Assembly (NCBI GenBank): GCA_905182985.1
Contig: CAJJDN010000058.1
Location: forward strand, 218,039-282,038
Source: Paramecium sonneborni
Lineage: Eukaryota > Ciliophora > Oligohymenophorea > Peniculida > Parameciidae
Reading direction: 5' to 3'
Length of the DNA stretch: 64,000 nucleotides
The position numbers were made by a program, and so were the translations under genes. Shown here piece by piece: positions 11,750 through 23,763 of the stretch. Positions within the stretch are counted from its first letter, which is position 1; the number at the start of each line of letters is the position of its first letter. The notes under the pieces were generated by a model. It did not search any database and was not told the origin of the DNA. It worked only from the letters and a program-made list of their open reading frames with translations.

Positions 11750-14068
11750 ATGAAAGTGGAAGTTTTTAGTGTGTAAACAATATCTGAAAACGGTGCCCTT
11801 TGTTTGCTATTAATTTTAGAATAGAAAAACCATAAATTATAGATAATGTTAGATTGTGGATTGAATTAAAGATTGGAATGTAATCATCTAAAGCATTATA
11901 TGAATAAAATATAGAAAGTAATTTAGAAATATAAATTAGTCAAAATTAGTGTTGCTATCATAACCATCAATTGAATATGCTGGAGGTTTGCCTTTAATAT
12001 CAGAATTCTAAATAAAGACATTATCTACAAGTCCAATAATTGAATTTGGTGTTAGAAATTTTGTTGATCAATTGATTCATTTATAATAAGCATTTCTAAA
12101 AAAAGAGGTTTTGGAGGATGATTTTAAATAAGAATGGAAAAGATTATTAGATGCTGCAGATGATGCATATCGTCAAATAAAGCCTTTAAAATTTGGATAG
12201 AATGAAACAATGATGTTTGAAAATGGATTATTTTAAGTAACAGTTTGTCCAATAAGAGCAGGAAAAGTAATTGGAGCATGTGCTTGGAAAATTTAAGTTA
12301 ATACATTAAATATAATTTACATTACAGATTATAATATGATAAAAGAATTACATATAGATTCTTTAAATATAGAACGATTATTAATTAAGAATTAAAAATA
12401 ATCATTACTTCATAGAGAGATTATTGATTTACTAATTTTAGAGAATTATCCAAAAGAAACAATATAACCTATAAGTAATTAATAGGTGACATAATCTTAA
12501 TATTTTATTAAGACTAAAATGGAAGAAGAGTTGAGTTAGTATCATAAAAAATAATAAGGGTAATTAATATTTGCATTTTATCCAAATGAAAGAATTTTAG
12601 AGGGTATTAAGTCACTGCATTAAATTTTTAAAGAAAATGAGAAGTATGTAGGAATGAAATGGGATATAAATGTTTTATATCTAGATTTAGTAGATAAGGC
12701 AAGAGCATTTGGAGAATTTCTGTGTTGGGATAATATTTAATCACTAAATTATGATAATTAATCAAAAATTAAATCATAAATTATACTTACATCCTATAAT
12801 AATCTTTTTTCTGGTCCTTTCTATTAAGAAAATTTATTAATTGATCCAAATAATACAATAATTATTTTTGATAAACCTCCATGTTTAATTAATGAGAATA
12901 TGGGAAAGATAAGAAAGAATTTTGAGTTAAATCTTTAAGTTAAAGAATCATATTCAATAAATTTAAATTATATTAGAAAGTAAATTTAATAATTAAATTA
13001 ATTTAGATTATTATTAAAAACAAATGAAAAAGAAAATAAATTAATATCAAATGCTCCTAGTACAACATTCATTCCTGGTAGTTCAACAGATTTAGTAGAA
13101 ACTTAAAGTGTCGACATTGGCAATTAAAAAACAGATGATCAATTTTCAGTTTTGAGTGATCCAAAACCTAATCTTGAACCTTTATATGATAAAAATATAT
13201 ACAAATAACATAATTAATTGTATTTTGTAGATGATGAAATTAAAGGTAATATTATTTTAAATATATATAAGAATAAATTTAATTTACAACTGCACAATTA
13301 GATAAACCACTTAGACCTATGTAATAATTACATTAAAGAGATGATTATGGTTCAGAAATACCTAAATATGTTAAATTATTGAAAACTAAAAGGAGATAAT
13401 AGATTGAAACATAAACTTAATAAATGGAAGAAGAATAAGATGCAGAAAATGAAAAGAATAAATTATAAGAGGCAACTTTTGCATTACCTAATATAAATAA
13501 AATTTAGAATTTAAAAATGTTAACAGTTTAAGCTATGGTATCTGTTAAATAAATACCTTAAAATTTAAGAAATGCTTAAATGCTTTTAGAATATTTAAAT
13601 CCTTAAAATCTTTTAATTTTAAATCCAAGTACAAAACCTAGATAAAGTGGAGTATAATTGGCAGTAGCAAAATAAAGTTAAGCTTAATCACTTATTTCAT
13701 TAAATGATGGATAAAACTTACCTTTTGTTGAAATGTCTGAAAAATAGATTGAGATAAGATCAGCAATATAAGTTAAAGGGAAATTAGAAGTAAAAATCTT
13801 TAGAAATACCCAGACGATGACATAAATTTTAAAATTGGTAGCAACGTAAAATAAAAAACCAAATTGTCATTAGAATATATAGTTGTTGACATTATATGAA
13901 GAATTAAAAAAGAGAGGAGATTTAAAATTGGAATTAGGATTTTGTTAGATTAGTTTAAATAATGGTTAAGTGATAGTGAGTAAAACTAAATAAGGATTTA
14001 AAGTAGAGGGATATTTTAGTAATTTATACAAAGAGGTGAGAAACTTGATAAAGACATTAAATATCTGA
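11750..14068 (+). CDS. CPSF2: CPSF100/CPSF2-like pre-mRNA 3'-end processing factor
   Basis: 756 aa, metallo-beta-lactamase/beta-CASP protein of the mRNA cleavage and polyadenylation complex. The N-terminal part has QIMLDCGLNQRLECNHL, then VLLSQPSIEYAGGLPLISEF, matching the position where CPSF100 reads LISHSDIEHIGALPYL. The catalytic HxHxDH of CPSF73 is absent, as expected for the inactive paralogue. IRAGKVIGACAWKI aligns with the PAGHMIGGTIWKI motif. A charged linker (Q/E rich) separates it from the C-terminal domain. Introns: 11918-11939 (22 nt) and 13246-13271 (26 nt, AAG end). CPSF2 versus another inactive beta-CASP protein (e.g. an Integrator subunit) is the only real ambiguity. Confidence 0.8.
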
Positions 14069-14116
14069 TTTGATATAGTTATGAAATAAACGCATGTATT
14101 TAATATTATATATAAA

Positions 14117-15727
14117 ATGAATGGAGGTCATCGTCTTAAGTTTTAAATATCCTTTAGTGAAGACGAAGTAAAACCAGAGATTATCACTCTTAATCAATTT
14201 GACGATGCTCTAAAATTTGAAGATAGATATGAAGCATTATAAACATTGGGTATAAACATTATAATAATGTGGATTAGGTTAAGGTGCTCATGCTGTAGTG
14301 AAGGTAGCTAGAAAGAAAGATACAGAAGAGATTTTTGCAGTGAAAATAGTGAGATCTGGAGATTAAGAAATATAAAACAATGTTAAGAGAACTTTTAATA
14401 ACACTAGATGTTTAAGACATCCTAATATTGCATAGGATATCGAATTATTTATAAATGAAAAGATGGAAACTTCATATTTAATAATGGAGTATTGCGCATT
14501 CAATTCATTAGAATCAATAATAAAGAAGCGAAAATTGACAGTAATGGAACTTAAAATAGTGATAAAATAATTACTTTTAGCTATCTAACATGCTCATCAG
14601 AAAGGTATTTGTCATAGAGATTTGAAACCTGATAATGTTCTAGTGGATTTAAGTGAAAATATGGATTAAAATGAAGTAAGAGTAAAGGTAGTAGATTTTG
14701 GAGTATCAAGGAGATTTTAATCAAAAGGTTAGGAAATAGAAATGTTAACAAAAACGGGAAATATATTTTATTGTGCTCCTGAAATATACCATAAATCTTG
14801 TTATTCTAAAGAAGTAGATATCTGGGCTATAGGAGTAATTACTTATTAATGTTTATTTCAAAAACTTCCATTACATAGTGATGAATATCAAGATTTTGTT
14901 GAATTATTGAGAAGTCCAGATAAATGGAAATTTAAAGAATAATTAAAAGAATTAGAAATTCCTTTATAGAATTTAATTATAGGAATGTTAGAATATGATA
15001 GATAGAAGAGAATTTCAATAGATGATGCATTAAGAAATTCTTTTTTTGAATAATAATAAAGAGAAAGTACTCCTTTAATAATAAGTACTAATTTAGAGAA
15101 TTTAATTCATAATAGCAATAAACATATGAAATAATTATAAACTAGTCTAGCAATTAATAATAATTATTTTGGTTATCATAATTATAATTTGGGTAATGTT
15201 CTTTAAAAGTTGTAAGGAGAAAACAATTAAGAAAGAGTAGATGTAGAAGATTTGACTAAGAATTTTGGAAATATTCATATTGTATAGAAATAAAATGAAA
15301 AAAGAGGACCAATTTAATTAATGAATTCTATTAGCAGTAGTAATGTTATAATGAGTAGATTTGGAAGTAGACAAGAAATATCTTATTAAACTCAATCTGA
15401 AGCATTAAGTATATATTTATATTCATTATTTTTTTAGGAAAAGTTTGTGAAATCAAAGGTTCCTCAGATCCTTTTGATGATTTTGCTATTTAATAAAGTT
15501 AAGAATTAAAAGAATAATAGGAATCTAATTCTCAATTCAATAATTAGAAGTTATTTCAATAATTAGGATCTCAAATTGAATCTAGTATCAATCTCACAAC
15601 TGAAGATCAAAATAAAGTTATTAATCAATTAGATAGTTTGGGAATTCCTAAAAGGAGTTCTGTACTTACTTAATTCTTTGGTGATTTAGGAATTAAAGAA
15701 GTTGATGAAATAACTGAAGATTTTTGA
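14117..15727 (+). CDS. CAMK-like Ser/Thr protein kinase
   Basis: 517 aa. Kinase domain about residues 45-315: glycine loop LGQGAHAVVKV formed exactly across a 28-nt intron (14250-14277), FAVKIV lysine, MEYCAFNSLE, CHRDLKPDNVL, VDFGVSRRF, KTGNIFYCAPEIY and DIWAIGVITY. A second intron (15409-15437, 29 nt) precedes an acidic, Gln-rich C-terminal tail with SSDPFDDFA. No EF-hands, so not a classical CDPK. Substrate unknown. Confidence 0.9.
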
Positions 15728-15748
15728 ATTATTTGAATATATAAAATA

Positions 15749-16986
15749 TCATTAACCTTTATATTATTCCATTTCTTATTCCTTTGTAAAATATTATAAA
15801 AATTCTAAAGCTGGTTTTGGGAACCAAGTACTATCTGCATTAAATCCTTCTAAAAATCCGATATGTCCTCCTGTTTTAGCTAAACATACTATTGTTTACT
15901 TATTTTAAATTAATTAATCTAAAGATAAAGCTTTTATATTAACAGCATAATCATCTTTAGATGCTATACATAACATTGGAATTTTAATTTATGGAAATCT
16001 ATAAGAGGATGAGAAATGCTTATAATATTCAACTTCAGATTTATATCCATAGACTTAAGATGTATAATATCTATCAAATTGATGAACAAACAAAGAATTC
16101 ATAGCTTTAGATATTTAAGGAGACCATTACTTAGGATAGTTTTGAGGATCATCAAATAAATGTTTATTAATTTTTAATCCTCTTCTTAGAATATAAGTCA
16201 TAGTAAGATCCATAATAGTGGATATATTCTTTTCTGATTCAGTAATATTATGTGGTGAACAGATTGTAACACCTGCATCAATATAAGAGTCTTCTTAAAA
16301 TCTACCTAAATAATTGCCTAATTAAACACCTCCATAGGAACAACCAATAGCTAATATTTATTTGAATTTGTATTTTTATTTTAAATATTTAAGTGTGTAG
16401 TGTAAATCAGCAGCTAAATCAACTCTAGTAGTTTATCCTGTAATAACATCATTACGAAAATATTATTAATCAATTCCTTATAAATCAATTCCATAATCTT
16501 AATAAGGAGGAACAAAGAGGAAATTAGCTTCTTTTGATAACATTCTATAAGTGTATATGCAAATGTTGTTAAAACCATATTGATGAGCTTAAGTAATAAG
16601 ACTATTCACATATCTATTTGATTAAGGATGCACTCTTACCCATTTTAGACTTTTCCAGTCAATCCAGGGATAATCAATAATAAAGGTTAATCACAATTAA
16701 TCTATTATCCCTTGTCTACAAAATCTACTGAAATTCCTGTATCACCAATCTTTTCTAAATTTGATATGTGTTTCTCCTTTGGTCTTGATATTGTAGGTAT
16801 TACAGTATGTAGAAATCCACAGTAAAATGCAGGAGGTCTATAAGATGTAAGTGATGGACAATTTTCGATTATTTGATTCTACAATTCAGTATTCAATGAA
16901 TACAATTCTACTTAATTGCTTGTATAATTATTCCAAACCAAATAACTCAAATATGAACAACATCCTCCTAAAATACCCACTTTCAT
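15749..16986 (-). CDS. ABHD1/2/3-type alpha/beta hydrolase
   Basis: 403 aa serine hydrolase of the EMB8/ABHD1-3 family (lipid esterases, often membrane-anchored). N-terminal MKVGILGGCCSYLSYLVW is a short hydrophobic anchor. LIIPGLTGK..NGYVNSLI is the oxyanion-hole strand; the nucleophile is Ser in IGCSYGGVQLGNYLG; acid residue in CIASKDDYAV; catalytic His in TGGHIGFLEG. One 26-nt intron (16614-16639) restores NGYV. Converges on the upstream kinase gene with 21 nt between stops. The first 763 nt of coding span is repeated beyond an assembly gap (17297-18060), and a decayed relative lies at 18830-19020. Confidence 0.9.
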
Positions 16987-17255
16987 AAAACTATAATTAT
17001 TTATGATATTAATATTTAATATTATCAAACAATTTTTAATATTCCTATTATCATTAACTTCACTCCATATAATGTTTGAATCATTTAGATCTCTACCTAA
17101 TTATTTTCATTATATCAACTTATGGTCTCTTTGAATATAAAGATTTTCAATCTTTGACACATAAATTATAAATATCAATTTTAATTAATAATGTTCTATA
17201 TTGTAATTCTTTAATTTATTTAAATTTTTAAATATAATTCTTTTATATAATTTAT
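16223..17255. repeat. First copy of 1,033-bp direct duplication flanking an N gap
   Basis: Matches 17297-18329 base for base wherever I compared them, with a constant offset of 1,074. It holds the 5' two-thirds of the ABHD hydrolase gene and its upstream region. Position at a gap says it is most likely two overlapping contig ends that were not merged. Confidence 0.9.
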
Positions 17256-17296
17256 NNNNNNNNNNNNNNNNNNNNNNNNNNNNNNNNNNNNNNNNN
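17256..17296. other. Assembly gap (41 Ns)
   Basis: Run of N. Because the flanks are the same sequence, the true distance is probably zero: base 17255 would continue directly at 18330. Confidence 0.97.
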
Positions 17297-18060
17297 TATA
17301 TTCTTTTCTGATTCAGTAATATTATGTGGTGAACAGATTGTAACACCTGCATCAATATAAGAGTCTTCTTAAAATCTACCTAAATAATTGCCTAATTAAA
17401 CACCTCCATAGGAACAACCAATAGCTAATATTTATTTGAATTTGTATTTTTATTTTAAATATTTAAGTGTGTAGTGTAAATCAGCAGCTAAATCAACTCT
17501 AGTAGTTTATCCTGTAATAACATCATTACGAAAATATTATTAATCAATTCCTTATAAATCAATTCCATAATCTTAATAAGGAGGAACAAAGAGGAAATTA
17601 GCTTCTTTTGATAACATTCTATAAGTGTATATGCAAATGTTGTTAAAACCATATTGATGAGCTTAAGTAATAAGACTATTCACATATCTATTTGATTAAG
17701 GATGCACTCTTACCCATTTTAGACTTTTCCAGTCAATCCAGGGATAATCAATAATAAAGGTTAATCACAATTAATCTATTATCCCTTGTCTACAAAATCT
17801 ACTGAAATTCCTGTATCACCAATCTTTTCTAAATTTGATATGTGTTTCTCCTTTGGTCTTGATATTGTAGGTATTACAGTATGTAGAAATCCACAGTAAA
17901 ATGCAGGAGGTCTATAAGATGTAAGTGATGGACAATTTTCGATTATTTGATTCTACAATTCAGTATTCAATGAATACAATTCTACTTAATTGCTTGTATA
18001 ATTATTCCAAACCAAATAACTCAAATATGAACAACATCCTCCTAAAATACCCACTTTCAT
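17297..18060 (-). pseudogene. 3'-truncated second copy of the ABHD hydrolase gene (probable assembly artefact)
   Basis: Start ATG at 18060, intron at 17688-17713, then the reading frame runs into the N gap before the catalytic His region. Looks identical to 16223-16986, so it should not be counted as a separate gene unless long reads show a true duplication. Confidence 0.85.
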
Positions 18061-18329
18061 AAAACTATAATTATTTATGATATTAATATTTAATATTATC
18101 AAACAATTTTTAATATTCCTATTATCATTAACTTCACTCCATATAATGTTTGAATCATTTAGATCTCTACCTAATTATTTTCATTATATCAACTTATGGT
18201 CTCTTTGAATATAAAGATTTTCAATCTTTGACACATAAATTATAAATATCAATTTTAATTAATAATGTTCTATATTGTAATTCTTTAATTTATTTAAATT
18301 TTTAAATATAATTCTTTTATATAATTTAT
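17297..18329. repeat. Second copy of 1,033-bp direct duplication
   Basis: See 16223-17255. Begins inside the hydrolase gene and continues past the breakpoint into unique A+T-rich sequence at 18330. Confidence 0.9.
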
Positions 18330-18420
18330 TATAATTCTTGTATATAATTTATAAAAATTCTTAAATATAATTTAATATAATTCTTGTATAAAATTTATAA
18401 AAATTATTATAAATAATCAC
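18330..18420. repeat. A+T-rich imperfect tandem repeat next to the gap
   Basis: Two copies of a 46-nt unit starting TATAATTCTTGTATA at 18330 and 18376, with an earlier weaker relative just before. The low complexity here may be what broke the assembly. Confidence 0.6.
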
Positions 18421-19140
18421 AATTATTATTTTAATTATTTATGAAATTGCAATACATATTGTAGAAATCTAACATTAAGATTATCTTACATATATAAATT
18501 AAAAAATAATTTGATAAAAAAATATTTTATTATTTTAGTTATTCCCACTTTTATATAAAAACAATCATGTTATAAAATAAATTAAATTCATTTATCCAAA
18601 TAGCTGCCAATGTTCTAATAATAATCACTATCTAAAATTCTTTTATATATCTATTATTAATTTATAAATTGGATGCTTTCAATATTTTCTAATTAAAATC
18701 TTTGTAAATAAAAATATTCAATTTTTTTTGTTAATTAGATTTAAATATACCCTACTCACTAACACAAAAAATCTTATTTTATAGAATTTTCCTATGTATT
18801 TATGTGTTCAATTTTCAATATTCTTCTCAATCTAGATTTTATATTATCTATTTGATGATCTCTATCTATTCAATCTTTAGAAATTTCAGTATTCCTTTTA
18901 TCATTTATATTCTTTTGGATTCTTAAATGTTAAAAGCATTGTGAATAGAAATCTATTCAAATAAGATTTAGAATAGTAGGTAAATAATGATGGACAACTT
19001 TTTATCAATCTTATTATAAGTTTGATGTATTAATATATTTCTTAGAGTTTTAGTGATATTAATAACAATTTGGAAAGATATGATTTTCTTTATTTTATAA
19101 ATTTCTTAATTTATTAATTTATATTATTACAACTCTTGCC
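18421..19140. other. Intergenic with gene relic
   Basis: A+T-rich region between the hydrolase duplication and the IscA gene. Contains the decayed hydrolase fragment described at 18830-19020; a further short minus-strand protein-like stretch lies near 18590-18690. No intact gene. Confidence 0.45.
18830..19020 (-). pseudogene. Relic of an ABHD-type hydrolase paralogue
   Basis: Read on the minus strand it gives KSCPSLFTYYSKSYL, then ...NPKEYK and, after TGA stops, RNTEISKD.IDRDHQID. These line up in order with ENCPSLTSYRPP, RPKEKH and DTGISVDFVDKGQQINCD of the intact hydrolase at 15749-16986. It contains in-frame TGAs and no start. Same orientation as the intact gene and just upstream of it, so probably the remains of a tandem duplicate. 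Confidence 0.5.
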
Positions 19141-19633
19141 ATGTTAAGAATTTCTAAGACTTTATTTTCAAATCTTACAAATTTAAATCGATTCACTTAT
19201 CATACAATCAATGACTAAATCAAATTAACAGACTTCTGTATTCAGGTACATTAGATGAATAATGAAGGAAATTAAAAAAAAATAAACAACCAAATTTCCA
19301 AATAAATTTTTAAGATTAGGAGTTGATGGAGCATGTATTATTTTATCAACTAATTTATAGAAGGATGTTCAGGATTTAAATACTCATTTAACTTTGATGA
19401 TTAAATATTAGAAGAGGATTATGTTTTGAAAGAATAAAATGAAATAATATTTGTTGTTGATGAAATCACTCTCAAATTTGTTAATGGTTGTATTATTGAT
19501 TATGAAAATAAAATGATTAGAGCTGCATTTTATGTAATTCTTAAATTTATTTTTTTAGGTATAAGAAAATCCAAATGCAGAGAAATCCTGTAGTTGTAAA
19601 GCATCATTTGCTCCAAAACCCGAGTTATTATGA
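19141..19633 (+). CDS. IscA/ISCA-type iron-sulfur cluster assembly protein, mitochondrial
   Basis: 139 aa A-type Fe-S scaffold or carrier. Conserved Cys ligands: one in AQGCSGFKYSFNFDD and the C-terminal pair in SCSCKASF (canonical CGCGxSF). The first 30 residues (MLRISKTLFSNLTNLNRFTY) are basic, hydroxylated and lack acids, a typical mitochondrial presequence; KLTDFCIQEIKKK is the family N-terminal helix. Three introns: 19246-19267 (AAG end), 19335-19360, 19534-19558; each junction falls inside a conserved block and restores it. The ISCA1 versus ISCA2 assignment is not decided. Confidence 0.93.
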
Positions 19634-19766
19634 CTATTCAATTATTAATCAATATTAGAATTATTAATACTTATATAATCAATATTTTTAAAGTGTCTTC
19701 GGTATTTACTTCATACGAAAGTCATTAAACTCATGAACTATAGTAATTTAACATTTATTTAAAATT

Positions 19767-20763
19767 ATGAACTAAAAACAAATCACAAATCATAATAAAC
19801 TTGAATTTGATAAAATACAATTAGCATTTAATAGAAATAGAGTTCGTTCTGTGTTTTCTGATATATCCAATTTAGAGTTTTCTTGTGTCACTATTTAAGG
19901 AAAACATAATTATAATATAATAAAAGAACAATAAAAATCTTAAACAACTAAACGAAGAAATGCAATAATTCCTTGTTAGATAAAGATTCCAACATTATTT
20001 AATAGTTATCCAGAATACTAGTAATAAATAAATAAGATAAGTAAATGTTCATCATTAGAGAAACCTATATTATGGTATCTTTAAACATATGATTAAGAAA
20101 TAAAATAATATGAAAGAGAAATTGAATAAAGAGTAAATGTGTTTTTATGTACTTTAGAAATACGATAGTAATTTTGATATAAGTTAACATTGTTTTACAG
20201 AATAATAGTTTGAAAAGGCATTAGATTGGATGATATATTAGATTTATAGATTTGAAAGTTTTAGTTATGAATCATTATTTAAAACAATAGAATTGGTTCA
20301 TTTATATTTAAGTAAGACAAAGTAAGTGAGATTCAAGGATTTAGAACTAATATCTGGATGTTGTATCTACTTATCATCAAAATTAGTTGATTTAAATCCT
20401 ATATATATTGAAGATTTAATAAATTAAGTAAAATTAAAGTTAAAATAGGTATTGGAATGTAGATTTGATAATGAATAAGTATTGAGATAAGAGAAATAAA
20501 TTTGTTAAGTACTTAATTACAATTTACTCTGCACTTGTTCTTTATAAATAGTTTATAGAATTTTGTAAGAGATAAGATATGAAATGGAGTAATTTTATGA
20601 TGCAGGAAAAATAGAAAGTATAAAAAGATAAGTATTGGATAATTTATTATTAATGGAATTTGGAAATAAATTTAGATAGATTTCATAATGTAATAGAGCA
20701 GTAAGTTGCATTTTATTAACAATGATTGAGAATAAGATTGATAGAAGAATTGTAATTATATGA
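19767..20763 (+). CDS. Cyclin-domain protein
   Basis: 323 aa. Cyclin box about residues 135-245: FEKALDWMIYQIYRFESFSYESLFKTIELVHLYL, RFKDLELISGCCIYLSSKLVDLNP, YIEDL, then LRQEKQICQVLNYNLLC, the pattern of mitotic-type cyclins (helices 1-5 of the N-terminal fold), followed by a C-terminal fold segment. One 25-nt intron (20133-20157). The N-terminal ~110 residues contain no obvious destruction box. The stop at 20761-20763 may be premature, because protein-like sequence continues in another frame to about 20911. Confidence 0.85.
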
Positions 20764-20951
20764 TAATAATTTAATGTGTTAAGCGGTTTTGGGCAGTGTA
20801 AATCATATTGAAATGAACATTAATTGGATTGAGAGAAATGCAATAGAATTAAAATAGTACATAAAGGAAAATAAAGATAGATATAGAAATAGGAACTATT
20901 TATTTTATTGATTTTTTTATGCGCCAATAAATAAATAATATAATTTAAATT
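20764..20951 (+). other. Protein-like open stretch after the cyclin stop
   Basis: A different frame reads LQLYDNNLMCQAVLGSVNHI...INWIERNAIELKQYIKEN...NRNYLFY to a TGA at 20909-20911. I could find no GT...AG intron that joins it to the cyclin frame. It may be the true cyclin C-terminus separated by an indel, or a relic. Confidence 0.4.
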
Positions 20952-22391
20952 ATGTCAGATCAATGCACCAAGGGCACTAATTGGGGTGTGGTTTCCATTG
21001 ATGATAAAAATTTATGTATGAAATATAATCAGAGTAACATAATCAAATTGCCACTAAAGAAAGTAGTAAATTCAAACACTTAGAAAAATGATATCGTACT
21101 TTAATTGAGTACAGATGATTATGGAGAGAAGTATAAAAATAATAATAATATATAAGTGATGATATGTTATGTGAAGTCAGATTTTATATTCCTCCATAAG
21201 AGTAGGTAATTTAGTTAAAATAAAGTAGAAATTGAAATAAGAGAAGGAAAAGAAGAAACAAGAAAATGAAGATAATTAGAATAGTATGGAAGAAGAAGAT
21301 GATGGAGCAGATGATGATGCTGAACCAACATTCTAATAGAAATTACAAAATGAAATATTAACTAAAGCCAAAATAGGTTAAAGTAGTGCAGATTCTATAC
21401 TAACTATTCATGATGTTCCATTAATTGTACCAAGGTAATTGATTTATTTAATATATTCAATAGAGGTAAATATACTATGGATTTCTTTAAAAAAGATATT
21501 AGATTTCATGGAAATACCTATCAATTTACAACTGATTATAAAGGAATCTCAAGATTCTTTTTATTGCCTATGCCAGATGAAATTAATCTATCTTTTGTAA
21601 TTGGTTTAGAACATCCTTTTAAATAAGGTCAGACAACTTACAATTTTCTTGTCATGTAATTTAAAAAGGATTTTGAAAATGAAATTAAACTAAAATATAG
21701 TAGACAAAAATTAGATGAAATTGGATGGAAAGGAATAAAAGAAGAATATTCTGGACCACTTTATGATATAGTTTGTGAAGTATTAGCTGAAATTACAGGA
21801 ATTAAAGTTGTATCTCCTAAAAATTTCAAAAGTAAAAATGGTCTATTTTGTCTGAGATGTTCAGTTGGTCCTCATTCAGGATTTCTATTTCCATTAGAAA
21901 AATCATTAATATATTTATAAAAACCAGTATTACATATAAAACATGAAGAAATAAAAGAAGTTATATTTTAAAGAGTAATATTTATATCTCTAAATATATT
22001 AGATTGGTTCAACAAATTTAAACAAATTCTTTGATGTTAAAATTGTATACAAAAACTAAAATTAATTATTTTCAGGAATAGAAAGAGATGAATTAGACAA
22101 TTTGACTTAATATTTCTAATAAAAGAAAATAGCAGTGAGAAAATTATAAGATGAAGTTCCTCATATTCCTTTAGATGATAGCGATGATGATGAAGATGAA
22201 GATGATAGTAGATAAAAAAAGAAGAATGTATATAATCAATTTTTTAATTATTTTAGAAGACTAATATAGATCCAAATAATATGGATTCTGATGATGATGA
22301 TGATGATTTTCATGCTGCAGAAGATGATGAAGATGGAAGTGGAAGTGAAGATAGTGATGAACCAGAAAGTGCTTCTAGAAATTAAAAATGA
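20952..22391 (+). CDS. SSRP1/Pob3, histone chaperone FACT subunit
   Basis: 435 aa. Recognised blocks: MLCEVRFYIPP, then DSILTIHDVPLIVPRGKYTMDFFKKDIRFHGNTYQF, YKGISRFFLLPMPDEINLSFVIGLEHPFKQGQTTYNFLV, GPLYDIVCEVLAEITG and SGFLFPLEKSLIYLQKPVLHI, all as in SSRP1 PH domains. The C-terminus is a long Asp/Glu-rich tail. There is no HMG box, as in yeast Pob3. Five introns (21131-21156, 21206-21225, 21435-21463, 21975-22002, 22228-22256); the 20-nt one and the first end in AAG. The N-terminal domain is shorter than in SSRP1 of animals. Confidence 0.93.
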
Positions 22392-22457
22392 TTATTCATT
22401 CATCAGATCAAATTCTTTATATTCAATTACACATTTTCAAGTTTATTAAAACATATT

Positions 22458-23363
22458 TCATAAGTTTTTGTATTATTAATCTTTCCTTTTCTTCTTATAG
22501 TCATATTAGCTATTATTTTATGTAAAATATTAATTGCAATTCTCTTCCTCAAATGAAGTTTGATTCATTTACATTTATGGTTGTTATTAAAATTATTAAG
22601 GTTGAGGTTCTTCTAAAAATGTAGTCTTCATTTTAAAAGCAGCAGGCTCAGATGTCAATAAAGGATGTTTTGATATTTAATATCGTACACTATTCTTCTC
22701 TAATATTTGTAATACTTCATCACTTTTTTTTCTTACCCATTCAATTAGTCCATCCATAGATGGAAATGATATTATTTATGCAAGAATATCAAATTGTCCT
22801 TAAAAATATGCCTATCTTTCTAGATTAGCAGCTGTCTTATGGAAATTTGATAAAGAACTTGTAGTTTTTTAGAATTGCTATTTTAGTCGATCAAGAGAAT
22901 TCATAACTTTAATTAATTGAATGCCATAATTATTGTATTATTTATATGATTTTCTTCAACTGACAGACCTTTATCTCCATGAATTAACCATTCCTTAAAT
23001 GAAAACTCCTCCAATTCCAAAAAAACTTGCCACTTGGTAATTGAATGTTTTATCATCATTAAACCCATAAGAAAATGAGTCTAAAATAAACATTCCTGCA
23101 AACAAACACACATATCCTGTTAATATTAATAAAGCCTAAACATAAGTAAGTGCTGCTTATTTCAAAAATGGTTAAACCATTCCTACCAAAAATCCTACTA
23201 ACATCAAACAGAACGCAGCTATTGAGAGATTCAAGTAGGTTTTATATTTTTCAGGATCTGAAGTTGGTATGTTCGTAATATCTGCTGTTAATTAAGTATT
23301 ATTATCATCATTCTCTTTTAGGTATGATACAAATGCCAAATTACAAATTACAACCAATGACAT
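22458..23363 (-). CDS. Multi-pass membrane protein with cytosolic helix; internal TGA or 15-nt intron
   Basis: About 296 aa if the internal stop is spliced out. Four hydrophobic helices in the first ~170 residues (SLVVICNLAFVSYL; LSIAAFCLMLVGFLVGMV; ALLILTGYVCLFAGMFIL; VASFFGIGGVFIQGMV) are followed by a long helical region (LIKVMNSLDRLKQQFQKTTSS...DEVLQILEKN) and a Gln-rich tail. The frame is continuous across both halves except for one TGA at 22956-22958. A canonical-ended GT...AG segment of 15 nt (22954-22968) contains that TGA and its removal keeps the frame. Family not recognised. Confidence 0.65.
22954..22968 (-). other. Candidate 15-nt intron (or in-frame TGA)
   Basis: On the minus strand the segment starts GTCTG and ends GAAG, in phase 2 at both ends. 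I tested other GT/AG pairs nearby and none of normal size restores the frame. It is shorter than every other intron in the window (the next is 20 nt). Confidence 0.45.
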
Positions 23364-23763
23364 GAATGTGTTACTCAACACTAATCTGATTTTAATATCC
23401 CTACATATTTTATATAAATATCATACAATCCCATTCTAATCTTTTCTTTTTATTAAAAATATTATTTATCTCAAATTCCTCTACAGCCCTTAAGAATACA
23501 CCATATTCTTAAAATTAAAATTTATCAAATCAAAAATGCTTTTTCTTAACTAATTTATGAAGAATTTATATATTTCTTTACACATCAATCTCTTTTAACT
23601 TGAAATGTTTAATTTTATAGAATAGAATAATATCCATAAAAATTATAAAAAAAGCCTCTTAATTATAATATTTAATATTAATATCTATTAATATAATTAT
23701 TGAACTCTTAATAATATATATATCTCTTAAATGATGATGTAAATTTTGAATCAAATGTTCTTT
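23364..23763. other. Intergenic, minus-strand genes on both sides
   Basis: A+T rich, many stops; no supported feature. Confidence 0.5.
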
